From Anaeromyxobacter diazotrophicus (GTDB lineage Bacteria; Myxococcota; Myxococcia; Myxococcales; Anaeromyxobacteraceae), in contig NZ_BJTG01000002.1 of the NCBI RefSeq assembly GCF_013340205.1, positions 1-64,000 on the forward strand: a DNA stretch of 64,000 nucleotides, written 5' to 3'. The translations under genes were made by a program, and so were the position numbers. This document shows, in pieces, positions 24,183 through 33,394 of the stretch (its first letter is position 1; every line of letters begins with the position of its first letter). Under the pieces are notes generated by a model. The model searched no databases. It had not been told where the DNA came from and saw only the letters and a list, made by a program, of their open reading frames with translations.

Positions 24183-26471
24183 GTGGACTTGGGGCTCGCC
24201 AGCCTGCGGTTCCGACTGCTCGTGCTGGTGATGGTGGCGGTGCTGCCGAGCATCGGCCTCCTGCTGGCGGCTGCCCGCGAGGGCGAGCGCCGCGCCGAGG
24301 TGGCGCTGCGGGGCGACGCCGAGCGGCTCGCCCAGCTCGTGTCCGAGGACCAGAAGCGGTCGGTCGAGTCGGCGGAGGGGCTCCTGACCGGCGTCTCGCG
24401 GATGGCCGCGCTCGCCCACCCCATCGATCCGGTGCGCTGCCAGCGCACCCTGGCCGACATCCGGGCTCAGATCCCGGGCTTCAACAACCTGTCGCTGGTG
24501 GACGAGGGCGGGAACGTGATGTGCGCGGCCACGCCGTTCTCGAGCCCCATCAGCATCGCCCACCGGGCGCACTTCCGGAACGCGATCGGGAGCGGCGCCT
24601 TCGCGGCCGGCGAGTACCTCCTCGCCCAGATCAACTCCCGCCCGAGCTACTACTTCGCGGCGCCGGTGTTCGGGCCGGACCGGCGCCTGCAGGGCGTCGT
24701 CACCGCGGGCCTGGACCTGGGCGCGATGCAGCGGCGGCTGGAGGGGCACGCGCTCCCGGCCGAGGCGGTGGCGGTCGTCACCGACGCGACGGGGCGGGTG
24801 CTGGCGCGGCAGCCCGCGCCGGTGCGCGCCGGCGAGCGGTTCGAGAGCCCGCTGCTCGCCGCCATGCTGCGCGGGGCGAGCGGCCTCACCCGGCAGCGCG
24901 ACGGCGACGGGGTGGAGCGGCTCTACGCGCACCGCCCGGTCCGCGGGCCGGGCGATCGCCCGGTCATGTTCGTCGCGGTGGGGCTCCCCACCGAGCTGGC
25001 GCGGGCGCAGGTCCGGGGGATCTTCCTCCACACCATGGCCGGCTTCGGCGGGGTGGCGCTGCTCGCGATCGCGGTGGCGCTGGCGATGGGGGAGCGGCTC
25101 CTGGCGGCCCCGCTCGACCGCATCATCGGGGCCGCGCGCCGGCTCTCGGGCGGCGACCTCTCGGCGCGCACCGGCCTCTCGCGGCGCCGGGGCGAGATCG
25201 GCGAGCTGGCCGCCACCTTCGACGAGATGGCGAGCTCGCTGGAGGCCGACGCCGCCGCGCGCCGCCGGCTGGAGGAGCAGTTCCGCCACGCGCAGAAGAT
25301 GGAGGCGCTCGGTCAGCTCGCGGGCGGCGTCGCCCACGACTTCAACAACCTGCTCACCGCCATCCTCTCCTTCGGCCGCTTCGTCCGGGCCGACCTGGGC
25401 GAGGGCCACCCGAGCCGGCCGGACGTGGAGGAGATCCTGGCCTCGGCCGAGCGCGCGGCGACCCTCACCCGGCAGCTCCTCGCCTTCTCCCGCCGCCAGG
25501 TGCTCGAGCCGCGCGTGCTCGACCTCGGCGAGAGCGTGCGCGGGGTGGAGAAGATGCTGCGCCGGCTCATCGGCGAGGACGTGCAGCTCGAGACCCGCAT
25601 CGCCCCGGGCACCGGCCCCGTGCTCGCCGACCCCGGGCACGTGGAGCAGGTCATCCTGAACCTCGCGCTCAACGCGCGCGACGCGATGCCCGGCGGCGGC
25701 CGGCTCATCCTCGAGGTGGCCGAGGTCCCGGCCGGTGCGCCGGAGCGGGGCGGGGACCCCGAGCTGCCGCCCGGGCCGCTCGTGCGGCTCACCCTGACCG
25801 ACACCGGCGTGGGGATGGACGAGGCCACGCTCCCCCGCATCTTCGAGCCCTTCTTCACCACCAAGCCGGCGGGCAAGGGCACCGGCCTCGGGCTCTCGAC
25901 CGTGTACGGCATCGTGGTCCAGAGCGGCGGCGCCATCCGGGTGAGGAGCGCGCCCGGGCAGGGCTCCACCTTCACCGTCTACCTGCCGCGGGCGCCGGAG
26001 CACGCCGCCGCGGCCGCCGCGCCCGCGGGCACGGCGCGGCGCGGCCGCGGCGGCACCGAGACGGTGCTGCTCGTCGAGGACGACGCCTCGGTGCGCGCCC
26101 TGGCGCGGCGGGCGCTCGCGCAGGCGGGCTACCAGGTGCTGGAGGCCTCGCGGCCCAGCGAGGCGCGCGCCCTCGTGCGCCGCGGCGCCGCGCCCCTCCA
26201 CCTGCTCCTCACCGACGTCATCCTGCCGGAGACGAACGGCCCGGCGCTGGCGCGCGAGCTGCTCGAGCTGCGGCCCGGCCTGCGCGTGCTCTACACCTCC
26301 GGTTACACGGCCGGTCACCTGGCCGGGGACGACGTGACGGCCTCGGGGCACGCCTTCCTCCCGAAGCCGTTCACGCCGGAGCTGCTCGTCGAGCGCGTGC
26401 GCGAGGTGCTGGACGGGCCGCCGCCCGCGCAGCGCACGCAGCTGCACCCGCTCGCGGGCCCCATCAGCTGA
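24183..26471 (+). CDS. Membrane hybrid sensor histidine kinase (sensor-HAMP-HisKA-HATPase-REC)
   Basis: The 762-residue protein has a first transmembrane helix at about residues 10-29, a periplasmic sensor domain of roughly 250 residues (probably dCache-like), a second helix at about 280-302 and a HAMP linker. The phosphorylated histidine is H385 in GGVAHDFNNLL, followed by an ATPase domain with N-box NLALNARDAMP and G-boxes DTGVGMD and GTGLGLS. A C-terminal receiver domain has its phospho-acceptor at D678 in LLTDV. No response regulator lies next to it. The GTG at 24183 overlaps a GGGAGG ribosome-site-like run, so TTG at 24189 may be the true start. TATGAT at 24165-24170 is a good -10. The signal is unknown. 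Confidence 0.92.
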   Translation: MDLGLASLRFRLLVLVMVAVLPSIGLLLAAAREGERRAEVALRGDAERLAQLVSEDQKRSVESAEGLLTGVSRMAALAHPIDPVRCQRTLADIRAQIPGFNNLSLVDEGGNVMCAATPFSSPISIAHRAHFRNAIGSGAFAAGEYLLAQINSRPSYYFAAPVFGPDRRLQGVVTAGLDLGAMQRRLEGHALPAEAVAVVTDATGRVLARQPAPVRAGERFESPLLAAMLRGASGLTRQRDGDGVERLYAHRPVRGPGDRPVMFVAVGLPTELARAQVRGIFLHTMAGFGGVALLAIAVALAMGERLLAAPLDRIIGAARRLSGGDLSARTGLSRRRGEIGELAATFDEMASSLEADAAARRRLEEQFRHAQKMEALGQLAGGVAHDFNNLLTAILSFGRFVRADLGEGHPSRPDVEEILASAERAATLTRQLLAFSRRQVLEPRVLDLGESVRGVEKMLRRLIGEDVQLETRIAPGTGPVLADPGHVEQVILNLALNARDAMPGGGRLILEVAEVPAGAPERGGDPELPPGPLVRLTLTDTGVGMDEATLPRIFEPFFTTKPAGKGTGLGLSTVYGIVVQSGGAIRVRSAPGQGSTFTVYLPRAPEHAAAAAAPAGTARRGRGGTETVLLVEDDASVRALARRALAQAGYQVLEASRPSEARALVRRGAAPLHLLLTDVILPETNGPALARELLELRPGLRVLYTSGYTAGHLAGDDVTASGHAFLPKPFTPELLVERVREVLDGPPPAQRTQLHPLAGPIS

Positions 26472-26545
26472 CCCGCGGCGCCGCCCGCGCGCCAGGAAGT
26501 CAAGTCTTGCCCGGCCGCGGCGCCGGTGGGAGAACGCGCCCCCGA

Positions 26546-26705
26546 GGGTTGTCCAAGATGCCCGTCCCGTCGCCGCGGCGCGCGATCCGCGTCGCATCAC
26601 TTCGTTGCTCCTCCCTCACATGCCCTACGGGTATGCTCGGTCGTCGCGCCTCGCGCTGCTCGCGTCTCGCCCGCCTGGCTCGGTCCCGGGCATCCTGAAC
26701 AACCC
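26546..26705. repeat. 160-base element with 19-base inverted ends and central hairpin
   Basis: The left end GGGTTGTCCAAGATGCCCG (26546-26564) pairs with CGGGCATCCTGAACAACCC (26687-26705) at 17 of 19 positions. The exact centre holds a hairpin CATGCCC-TAC-GGGTATG (26619-26635). It fills most of the 239-base gap before the UvrD/Rep helicase gene and ends six bases before its GTG. It looks like a small non-autonomous element or a regulatory leader. No clear target duplication is seen. Confidence 0.5.
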
Positions 26706-26710
26706 TGCCC

Positions 26711-28729
26711 GTGGTCGACCTCTCCACCCTCAACCCGCCGCAGCGCGAGGCCGTCACCACCACCGAGGGGCCGCTGCTCGTGCTGGCCGGCGCCGGCTCG
26801 GGCAAGACGCGCGTCATCGCGCACCGGGTGGCGTGGCTCCTCGTGCAGGGCGTGCAGCCGGAGCGCGTGCTCGCCGTCACCTTCACCAACAAGGCGGCGG
26901 AGGAGATGAAGGAGCGGGTGAGCGCGCTGGCCGGCCCGCCCGGCCGGGCGGTCTTCGTCTCCACCTTCCACAGCTTCGGGCTGTGGCTCCTGCAGGAGGA
27001 GCACCGGGCGGCGGGGCTGCCCCGCCGCTTCGGGATCTGCGACGCCGGCGACCAGGCGGCGCTGGTGAAGCGCTGCATGCGCGAGGTGAACGTGGACGAC
27101 CGCGCCTTCGACGCGCGGCGCGTGCTCTTCCTCCTCTCCGCGGCCAAGAACGCGCTGCAGAAGGGCGTCAAGGTGCGCCCGGAGGGGCAGGGGGACGACT
27201 ACGACCTCGTCGCCGCCGAGGTCTACCCCCGGTACCAGGCGGCGCTCCGGGCGCAGCGGGCGGTGGACTTCGACGACCTCATCGCCCTCCCGGTCGAGCT
27301 CCTGCGGGCCCACGCGGCGCTGCGGGCGAAGTACCAGGAGCGCTTCCGGTACCTCCTCGTCGACGAGTACCAGGACACGAACTGCTGCCAGCTCGAGCTC
27401 CTGAAGCTGCTCGCCGGGGAGCGGAAGAACGTCTGCGCGGTGGGGGACGACGACCAGGCGATCTACGGCTGGCGCGGCGCCGAGGTGAAGAACATCCTCC
27501 GCTTCGAGCGGCACTTCCCCGGGGCGAAGGAGGTCCGGCTCGAGCAGAACTACCGCTCGACCGGACGCATCCTGGCCTGCGCCAACGGGGTCATCGCCAA
27601 GAACCCGCAGCGCAAGGCGAAGCGGCTCTGGACGTCGGCGGGGGAGGGCGCCCCGGTCAAGGTGGCCGCCCTCGCGGGCGAGGAGGAGGAGGCGCGCCAC
27701 GTGACCGACCGCATCGTGCGCGGGCGCGCCGAGGGCCGGCCCTGGGCGCACTTCGCGGTGCTGTACCGGCTCAACGCGCAGTCGCGGCCGATCGAGGAGG
27801 CGCTCCGGGAGGCCTCGGTCCCGTACCGCGTCGCCGGCGGCCCGGCCTTCTTCGACCGCGCCGAGGTGCGCGACCTGCTCGCCTACCTCAAGGTGTGCGT
27901 GGAGCGCGAGGACGACGTGTCGCTGGCGCGCATCGTGAACGTGCCGGCGCGCGGCCTGGGCGACGCGACGCTCGAGCGGGTCCACGCCCACGCGCTCGCG
28001 CACCGGCTCCCGCTCTTCGAGGCGCTGCGGCGCTCGGCCGAGGTGCCGGACCTGCCCCGGGGCGCCGCGGAGCGCATGCTCGCCTTCGTGGACCTGATCG
28101 ACCGCTACGCCTTCGCCTTCGACCGGCAGCCCATCGGCGAGGTGGCGAGGCGGCTGGTGGCGGAGGTGGACCTGCACGCGCACGCCCGGGCGGGCGTGAA
28201 GTCGGCCGAGGCGGCGCAGCGCAAGGTGGAGGCGATCGAGAGCGTGCTCCGCTCGATCGAGGGCTGGGCCTCGCGCACCGGCAAGAAGCCCACCCTGCCC
28301 AACTACCTCGCCAAGCTGGCGCTCGACTCGCGCGAGGACGAGGACGAGGACGCGGAGGACGGGGTGGCGCTCATGAGCCTCCACGCCGCCAAGGGGCTGG
28401 AGTTCCCGGTGGTGTTCCTGATCGGGATGGAGGAGGACCTGCTCCCGTGCTCCGGGATCCAGGGCGAGGCGCGCGACCTCGAGGAGGAGCGGCGGCTCGC
28501 GTACGTCGGCATCACCCGCGCCCGCGAGGAGCTGCACCTCACGCGCGCCCAGGCCCGGACCAAACGGGGCAAGCTGGAGCCCCGGACGCCGAGCCGCTTC
28601 CTGCAAGATCTCCCCGAGGCCGCGTTCGTGCTATACGACCCGGCGAAGGACGTGCAGCCGCCGGAAGTGGTGGCCGCCCGGTCGGCCGAGGTCCTCGCGG
28701 CGCTCAAGGCGCGGTTTGCCCGCGGCTGA
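26711..28729 (+). CDS. UvrD/Rep-family ATP-dependent DNA helicase
   Basis: The 672-residue superfamily 1A helicase has motif I GAGSGKTR, motif Ia TFTNKAAEEM, the Walker B block VDEYQDTN, GDDDQAIYGWRGA, QNYRS, and motif V-VI SLHAAKGLEFPVVFLIGME and YVGITRARE. It translocates 3' to 5' on single-stranded DNA in repair and replication restart. The length and the QREAV/GPLLVLAGAGSGKT start fit Rep/PcrA rather than the longer UvrD or AddA. An acidic run (DEDEDAED) sits before motif V. The GTG at 26711 is preceded by the inverted end of the element above and lacks a ribosome site. A gene symbol is withheld because Rep, PcrA and UvrD cannot be told apart by eye. Confidence 0.92.
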   Translation: MVDLSTLNPPQREAVTTTEGPLLVLAGAGSGKTRVIAHRVAWLLVQGVQPERVLAVTFTNKAAEEMKERVSALAGPPGRAVFVSTFHSFGLWLLQEEHRAAGLPRRFGICDAGDQAALVKRCMREVNVDDRAFDARRVLFLLSAAKNALQKGVKVRPEGQGDDYDLVAAEVYPRYQAALRAQRAVDFDDLIALPVELLRAHAALRAKYQERFRYLLVDEYQDTNCCQLELLKLLAGERKNVCAVGDDDQAIYGWRGAEVKNILRFERHFPGAKEVRLEQNYRSTGRILACANGVIAKNPQRKAKRLWTSAGEGAPVKVAALAGEEEEARHVTDRIVRGRAEGRPWAHFAVLYRLNAQSRPIEEALREASVPYRVAGGPAFFDRAEVRDLLAYLKVCVEREDDVSLARIVNVPARGLGDATLERVHAHALAHRLPLFEALRRSAEVPDLPRGAAERMLAFVDLIDRYAFAFDRQPIGEVARRLVAEVDLHAHARAGVKSAEAAQRKVEAIESVLRSIEGWASRTGKKPTLPNYLAKLALDSREDEDEDAEDGVALMSLHAAKGLEFPVVFLIGMEEDLLPCSGIQGEARDLEEERRLAYVGITRAREELHLTRAQARTKRGKLEPRTPSRFLQDLPEAAFVLYDPAKDVQPPEVVAARSAEVLAALKARFARG

Positions 28730-28740
28730 CCGCGTGTCCC

Positions 28741-28769
28741 TTGACATTCCCCGCGCGCTCTTCTAAAAG
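28741..28769 (+). promoter_or_regulatory. Strong sigma-70 promoter for rplM-rpsI
   Basis: Consensus TTGACA (28741-28746), a 17-base spacer and TAAAAG (28764-28769) lie just after the helicase stop. Transcription would start near 28776, giving a 30-base leader before the L13 ATG. A consensus -35 is expected for a ribosomal protein operon. Confidence 0.85.
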
Positions 28770-28806
28770 GCGCATTTCCAAATTCCGGACACCCGTAGGT
28801 TTTTCC

Positions 28807-29253
28807 ATGCACAACGGCACCCACAGCGCGACGAAGAGCGAGGCCCTCCAGGGCCGGAAGTGGTGGGTCGTGGACGTGGCCGACGCCCCCGTCGGCCGCG
28901 CCGCGAGCCAGGTCGCGACCCTCCTCAAGGGCAAGCACAAGCCCAGCTACACGCCCTCCATGGACGTGGGCGACTTCGTCGTGGTCCTCAACGCGGAGAA
29001 GGTGCGCTTCACGGGCAAGAAGGAGACCGAGAAGCTGTACTTCACGCACACGATGCACCCGGGCGGCGCGAAGCTGACGCCCCCGCACAAGCTCCGCGCC
29101 CGCCACCCGGACGCCATCTTCCTGAACGCGGTGAAGCGCATGCTGCCGCGCTCCGCCCTCGGCCGCGACATGATGCGCAAGCTCAAGGTCTACGCCGGGA
29201 GCGAGCACCCGCACGCCGCCCAGAAGCCCGAGAAGCGCGCGCTTTCGCTGTAA
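28807..29253 (+). CDS. rplM: 50S ribosomal protein L13
   Basis: The 148-residue protein carries the L13 signature: [28 protein letters not shown] and the middle block [26 protein letters not shown]13 binds 23S rRNA early in large-subunit assembly. The ATG at 28807 starts [19 protein letters not shown]; upstream there is no ribosome site, only TTTTTCC. rpsI follows after ten bases, the usual L13-S9 operon. The promoter lies about 40 bases upstream. Confidence 0.97.
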   Translation: MHNGTHSATKSEALQGRKWWVVDVADAPVGRAASQVATLLKGKHKPSYTPSMDVGDFVVVLNAEKVRFTGKKETEKLYFTHTMHPGGAKLTPPHKLRARHPDAIFLNAVKRMLPRSALGRDMMRKLKVYAGSEHPHAAQKPEKRALSL

Positions 29254-29263
29254 GAGGATCGAG

Positions 29264-29653
29264 ATGCCCCAGCTCCAGATCAACGTCGGCCGTCGCAAGG
29301 AGTCCGTCGCCCGCGTGAGGATCACGCCCGGCACGGGCAACATCACCATCAACGGCCGCACCATGGACGCCTACTTCGGCCGCGAGACGTCGAAGATGAT
29401 CCTGGTCGAGCCGCTCAAGATCGTCGACCAGATGGGCAAGCTGGACGTGTTCGTGAACGCGCACGGCGGCGGCCTGTCCGGCCAGGCCGGCGCGATCCGC
29501 CACGGCATCACCCGGGCGCTCATGGAGCTCAACCCGGACTACCGGCCGCTCCTCAAGAAGGCCGGGTTCGTCACCCGCGACGCCCGCGCGGTCGAGCGCA
29601 AGAAGTACGGCCGCCCCGGCGCCCGCAAGCGCTTCCAGTTCTCGAAGCGCTAG
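29264..29653 (+). CDS. rpsI: 30S ribosomal protein S9
   Basis: The 129-residue protein has the S9 core: [44 protein letters not shown] and the C-terminal tail [13 protein letters not shown], whose last arginine and lysine contact the P-site tRNA. It has a good ribosome site (GAGGATCGAG) before the ATG. It is the second gene of the rplM operon. Three stacked hairpins follow the stop. Confidence 0.98.
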   Translation: MPQLQINVGRRKESVARVRITPGTGNITINGRTMDAYFGRETSKMILVEPLKIVDQMGKLDVFVNAHGGGLSGQAGAIRHGITRALMELNPDYRPLLKKAGFVTRDARAVERKKYGRPGARKRFQFSKR

Positions 29654-29660
29654 AGAGGTA

Positions 29661-29758
29661 CGCGCTCGCGCCCGCGAGCGCGCGACGGAGCCCGGCCGCC
29701 GCACGGCGGCCGCGCTCGCGCAGCGGCGACGGCCGGCCCCTCGGGGTCGGCCGTTCGC
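29661..29758 (+). terminator. Three consecutive hairpins ending the rplM-rpsI operon
   Basis: The first stem pairs CGCGCTCGC (29661-29669) with 29674-29682, the second CGGCCGCCG (29693-29701) with 29704-29712, and the third a 12-pair stem with one wobble at 29729-29740 and 29743-29754. The third ends in TTCGCGTTTCT and is the best intrinsic terminator. The first two may stabilise the mRNA 3' end. Confidence 0.7.
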
Positions 29759-29873
29759 GTTTCTACTCTCCGTGTCGGTGGGAGCGTTCACCACTCGTGG
29801 CGCGAGGTGCGCCTTCGTGCGCCTCGGCCGTCCGTGGCGACGCTCGCCCGGCCGGTGATACGCTCGCGCCGCC

Positions 29874-31139
29874 ATGGAGCTGAACGAGATCCTGCAGGTC
29901 GCCCTGCGCGCGAACGCGAGCGACATCCACCTCAAGGCGGGCCTCCCGCCGATGTTCCGGGTGGACGGCCACCTCGTGCCCCTCAAGGACGGCCGCCGCC
30001 TGCCGCCGGAGGAGGTGGCGCGGATGGCGTTCGGCACGATGAGCGACTTCCAGAAGGAGAAGTTCAAGCAGACGAACGAGGTGGACCTCGCCTACGGCGT
30101 GCCGGGCCTGGGCCGCTTCCGCGTCAACATCTTCCAGCAGCGCGGGACGGTGGGCGGCGTGTTCCGCGTCATCCCGTTCAAGATCCAGACGATCGAGCAG
30201 CTCATGCTGCCGAAGGTGATCGAGAAGCTGGCCGGCGAGCAGCGCGGCCTCATCCTCGTCACCGGCACCACCGGCTCCGGCAAGTCGACCACGCTCGCGG
30301 CGATGGTGGACCACGTCAACGCCACCGAGACGTGCCACATCATGACGATCGAGGATCCGATCGAGTTCCTCATCCGCGACAAGCGCTCGATCGTGAACCA
30401 GCGCGAGGTCGGCGTCGACACGATGAGCTTCGGGCAGGCGCTGAAGAGCGCGCTGCGGCAGGACCCCGACGTCATCCTGGTGGGCGAGATGCGCGACCTC
30501 GAGACCATCGAGACCGCCCTCACCGCCGCGGAGACCGGCCACCTCGTCATGTCGACGCTGCACACGCTCGACGCGACCGAGACCATCAACCGCATCATCT
30601 CGGCCTTCCCGCCCTACCAGCAGAAGCAGGTGCGGCTCCAGCTCGGCTCGGTGCTGCGGGGCGTGGTGAGCCAGCGGCTCGTGCCGCGCGCCGACGGGAA
30701 GGGGCGCGTCCCGGCCACCGAGGTGCTGCTCGCCACCGGCCGCGTCCGCGAGCTCATCGAGGACAAGGACCGCACCAAGGAGATCCCCGACGCCATCGCG
30801 CAGGGCAACGTCTCCTACGGCATGCAGACGTTCGACCAGTCGCTCATGTGGCTGCTCAAGTCGGGCGTCATCACCTACGAGGAGGCGCTGCGGCAGGCGA
30901 CCAACGCCGACGACTTCGCGCTGCGCGTCTCCGGCATCTCGGGCACGAGCGACTCGAAGTGGGACGGCTTCGACGCGGCCCCCGCGCCGCCCGCCGCCGC
31001 CGCGCCCGCGCCGACCCCCGCCCCGGCGCGCCCGCCGCCGGCCCCCGCCGCCGCGCGCCCGCCGAGCGGGCCGCCGCCGGCGAAGGCGGCCGTCGCCGCG
31101 GCCCCCGCCGAGGACGACTTCCAGATCGAGCGGTTCTGA
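29874..31139 (+). CDS. pilT: Type IV pilus retraction ATPase PilT
   Basis: The 421-residue hexameric ATPase drives pilus disassembly and twitching. The N-terminus (LNEILQVALRANASDIHLKAG) is typical. Walker A is TGTTGSGKSTTL, the Asp box is MTIEDPIEF, Walker B is DPDVILVGEMRDLETI, and the His box is GHLVMSTLHT. The AIRNLIRE-type retraction motif is changed: GRVRELIEDKDRTKEIPDAIAQG aligns where that motif lies. Residues from about 355 form a long Pro/Ala tail (about 50 residues) that PilT of other bacteria lacks or has shorter, ending EDDFQIERF. The ATG is nine bases after a TACGCT element. recX follows 17 bases later. Confidence 0.96.
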   Translation: MELNEILQVALRANASDIHLKAGLPPMFRVDGHLVPLKDGRRLPPEEVARMAFGTMSDFQKEKFKQTNEVDLAYGVPGLGRFRVNIFQQRGTVGGVFRVIPFKIQTIEQLMLPKVIEKLAGEQRGLILVTGTTGSGKSTTLAAMVDHVNATETCHIMTIEDPIEFLIRDKRSIVNQREVGVDTMSFGQALKSALRQDPDVILVGEMRDLETIETALTAAETGHLVMSTLHTLDATETINRIISAFPPYQQKQVRLQLGSVLRGVVSQRLVPRADGKGRVPATEVLLATGRVRELIEDKDRTKEIPDAIAQGNVSYGMQTFDQSLMWLLKSGVITYEEALRQATNADDFALRVSGISGTSDSKWDGFDAAPAPPAAAAPAPTPAPARPPPAPAAARPPSGPPPAKAAVAAAPAEDDFQIERF

Positions 31140-31156
31140 CGCGCGGCCGCCGGCTC

Positions 31157-31732
31157 TTGCGCGCGCGCACGCCAGCGAGGCCCGGGGCAGGCGGGACGAG
31201 CCCCGCGTCGCGGAGGCGCGCCCGCGCCCCCGCCGGCACCCCGCTCGAGCAGGCGAAGGCGCTCGCGCTCCGCGTGCTCGCCTTCCACGCCCGCAGCCAG
31301 GCCCAGCTCCGGGCGCGGCTCGCCCGCGCCGGGTTCGAGCCGCAGGCGGACGAGGTGATCGCCTGGGCGGCGAGGCTCGGCTACCTCGACGACGCGGCGT
31401 ACGCCCGGGCCCGGGCACGCGCGCTCCTCGGCGCCCGGGGCGTCGGCCCGCGCCGCGCCGAGGAGCGGCTGCGCGCGGCCGGCATCGACGCCGCGCGCGC
31501 CCGCGCCGCCGTCGCCGCGGCGGCGGAGGAGCGCGCCGAGGACCGCCGCGACGGCGAGCCGGCCGAGCTCGCGCTGTGCCGCGAGGCGCTGGCGCGGAAG
31601 CTGCGGGGGCGCGAGCTCGCGGGGCTCGACGAGCGGGAGCGCGCGCGGCTGGCCCGGTTCCTCCTGGGCCGGGGCTTCTCCTCCTCCGCCGTGGGCCGGC
31701 TCGTCCCGCTCCGGGGGGACGGCGACCCGTAG
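31157..31732 (+). CDS. recX: Regulatory protein RecX
   Basis: The roughly 190-residue protein has the repeated three-helix RecX fold: LALRVLAFHARSQAQLRARLARAGFE, then YLDDAAYARARARALLGARGVGPRRAEERLRAAGID, and a C-terminal RFLLGRGFSSSAVGRL. RecX binds and blocks RecA filament extension. Eight Ala/Arg-rich stretches are normal for this GC content. No ATG or clear ribosome site is present. The TTG at 31157 is chosen as the first start after pilT, but a later start is possible because residues 2-30 look unstructured. recA is not in the window. Confidence 0.8.
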   Translation: MRARTPARPGAGGTSPASRRRARAPAGTPLEQAKALALRVLAFHARSQAQLRARLARAGFEPQADEVIAWAARLGYLDDAAYARARARALLGARGVGPRRAEERLRAAGIDAARARAAVAAAAEERAEDRRDGEPAELALCREALARKLRGRELAGLDERERARLARFLLGRGFSSSAVGRLVPLRGDGDP

Positions 31733-31809
31733 CGCCTCGCCCCCGGGCGGCGCCGGGCGGCGCGACGGCGCCTGCGCCGCCGCCGATTTTCGGCTATCTT
31801 CCGCGCTCC

Positions 31810-32577
31810 ATGCGCCTCCGCCTCCTCCCCCTCCTCGTGGCCCTCTCCGCCTGCGCGCACGGCGCCTTCGGCGGCGACTCGAAGTACGGCAAGTCGGCCG
31901 AGGAGGACTACCAGACCGGGGTCGAGGAGCTCCGGACCCACAACTACCTCGAGGCCGCGCGCTACTTCGAGCACGTGAAGACGAAGTACCCGTTCTCGAA
32001 GTACGCCGCGCTCTCCGAGCTCCGGCTGGCCGACGCGAAGTACGACCAGGACCACGCCATCGAGGCGGCCGAGGCCTACCAGCAGTTCGTCAAGCTGCAC
32101 CCGAACCACGAGGAGGCCGACTACGCCGCCTACCGGGCCGGCCTCGCCGCCTGGAAGGACGGGCCGAGCGACTTCTTCCTCTTCCCCCCGCCGGCGGAGA
32201 AGGACCTCGCCCAGGTGCGCGCCGCGGCGAAGTCGCTCGCGAGCTTCCTGGAGAAGTACCCCGCCTCCAAGTACCGGCCGGACGCCGAGAAGCTGCTGGC
32301 GCGGGCGCGCGGAATGCTCGCCGACCACGAGTGGTACGTGGCGGAGTTCTACGCCAAGCGCGGGCGGTGGGCGGGCGCGGCCGGGCGGCTCGAGGGGCTG
32401 GTGCGCGACTACCCGGGCTCCCCGCGCGAGCCGGCCGCGCTCCTCGAGCTCGCGCAGGCCTACCTCAAGGTGGACGAGAAGTTCCGGGCGCAGCAGGCGC
32501 TGCAGCAGCTCATCGTGAAGCACCCGGAGGACCCGCGGCGGCCGGAGGCGGAGAAGCTCCTTGCCTCGCTCCGGTAG
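31810..32577 (+). CDS. bamD: Outer membrane assembly lipoprotein BamD
   Basis: The 255-residue lipoprotein has a signal ending in LVALSAC and five tetratricopeptide repeats. The opening YGKSAEEDYQTGVEELRTHNYLEAARYFEHVKTKYPFSKYA is the BamD hallmark. BamD works with BamA to insert outer-membrane proteins. Middle parts such as AYQQFVKLHPNHEEADYAAYRAGLA continue the repeats. A -10 element TATCTT ends nine bases before the ATG. The gene ends overlapping the next one by 17 bases. Confidence 0.92.
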   Translation: MRLRLLPLLVALSACAHGAFGGDSKYGKSAEEDYQTGVEELRTHNYLEAARYFEHVKTKYPFSKYAALSELRLADAKYDQDHAIEAAEAYQQFVKLHPNHEEADYAAYRAGLAAWKDGPSDFFLFPPPAEKDLAQVRAAAKSLASFLEKYPASKYRPDAEKLLARARGMLADHEWYVAEFYAKRGRWAGAAGRLEGLVRDYPGSPREPAALLELAQAYLKVDEKFRAQQALQQLIVKHPEDPRRPEAEKLLASLR

Positions 32578-33373
32578 GCCGCCGGCGCCGCGCGGGAGCG
32601 CGGCGGGCGATCTCTCGCGCATCGGCGTCTCGAGCCGGCGGGAGCGCGGCTTCCGCACCGGCGCGCCCTACCTCGTCCCGGCGGCGCTGGCGCTCGCCGC
32701 GGCGGTGGCGGCCTGGCTCTCGTGGGGGCGGCTGGCCTCGCTGGGCGCCTCGCTCGGCACCCCCGAGACGCAGATCCGGCAGGCGCTGGCCGCCCAGGAG
32801 CGGGCGCACCTCGACGACGTGTACGGGTTCCACGCGGGCGGCACGGTCGAGCTGTACGGGACCCGCTACGAGGACGTGGTGCCGCTCGTCGAGGGCGGCC
32901 GGGCGACCGTGGTCGCCATGCTCACCGCCCAGGGGCGGGTGGCCTGGCGGGGCGAGGCGGCCCAGCTCGCCTACGTCGGGCGCGAGCGCTTCCACATGCG
33001 GCCCTGCACCATCGCCCGCTGGTGCGGCGAGGGCGACCAGTTCGACCGGCTGCGCGGCGTGCTGCTCCTGCTCTTCCGCCGCCACGACGCGGCGGAGCGG
33101 GCCGACCTCGACGCCTACGGGCGCCTGCTCGCCCCCGACTACCGCGACGGCGGCGAGGACCGCGCGGCCGCCCTGGCCCGGCTCGCCGGCGAGCTGGCCG
33201 CGGGCCCGGGGCGGACCCGCGTCTCCGCCTGGCAGATCCGCGTCGAGCGCGATCGCGCCGAGGTGGGCGAGGACCGCGAGGTGTCCGCGCCGGGCGCGCC
33301 GCCGCGGCAGGAGCGGCGCGTCTACCGGCTGGCGCGCGAGGGAGAGCGCTGGCTGCTGGTGGGCGGGGTGTAG
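32561..33373 (+). CDS. Single-span membrane protein with NTF2-like domain, unknown
   Basis: The 270-residue protein has an Arg-rich N-terminus, one membrane span (YLVPAALALAAAVAAWLSW, residues 36-54), a region with a paired cysteine segment (MRPCTIARWCGEG) and an alpha-beta C-terminus that resembles the SnoaL/NTF2-like fold (LDAYGRLLAPDYRDGGEDRAAALARLA, then strands to LLVGGV). No catalytic motif is seen. The TTG start at 32561 overlaps bamD by 17 bases and may be wrong; later starts are possible. It is followed by a TPR gene with its own promoter. The role is unknown. Confidence 0.6.
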   Translation: MPRSGRPPAPRGSAAGDLSRIGVSSRRERGFRTGAPYLVPAALALAAAVAAWLSWGRLASLGASLGTPETQIRQALAAQERAHLDDVYGFHAGGTVELYGTRYEDVVPLVEGGRATVVAMLTAQGRVAWRGEAAQLAYVGRERFHMRPCTIARWCGEGDQFDRLRGVLLLLFRRHDAAERADLDAYGRLLAPDYRDGGEDRAAALARLAGELAAGPGRTRVSAWQIRVERDRAEVGEDREVSAPGAPPRQERRVYRLAREGERWLLVGGV

Positions 33374-33394
33374 GTGTGCCCCTGCATCACGGAC

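Noticed and set aside
31157-31732. PilT-RecX fusion from a frame that runs 29807-31732
   Set aside because: The upstream part of that frame is antisense-like shadow of pilT in another reading frame; the two real genes are in different frames and separated by a stop.
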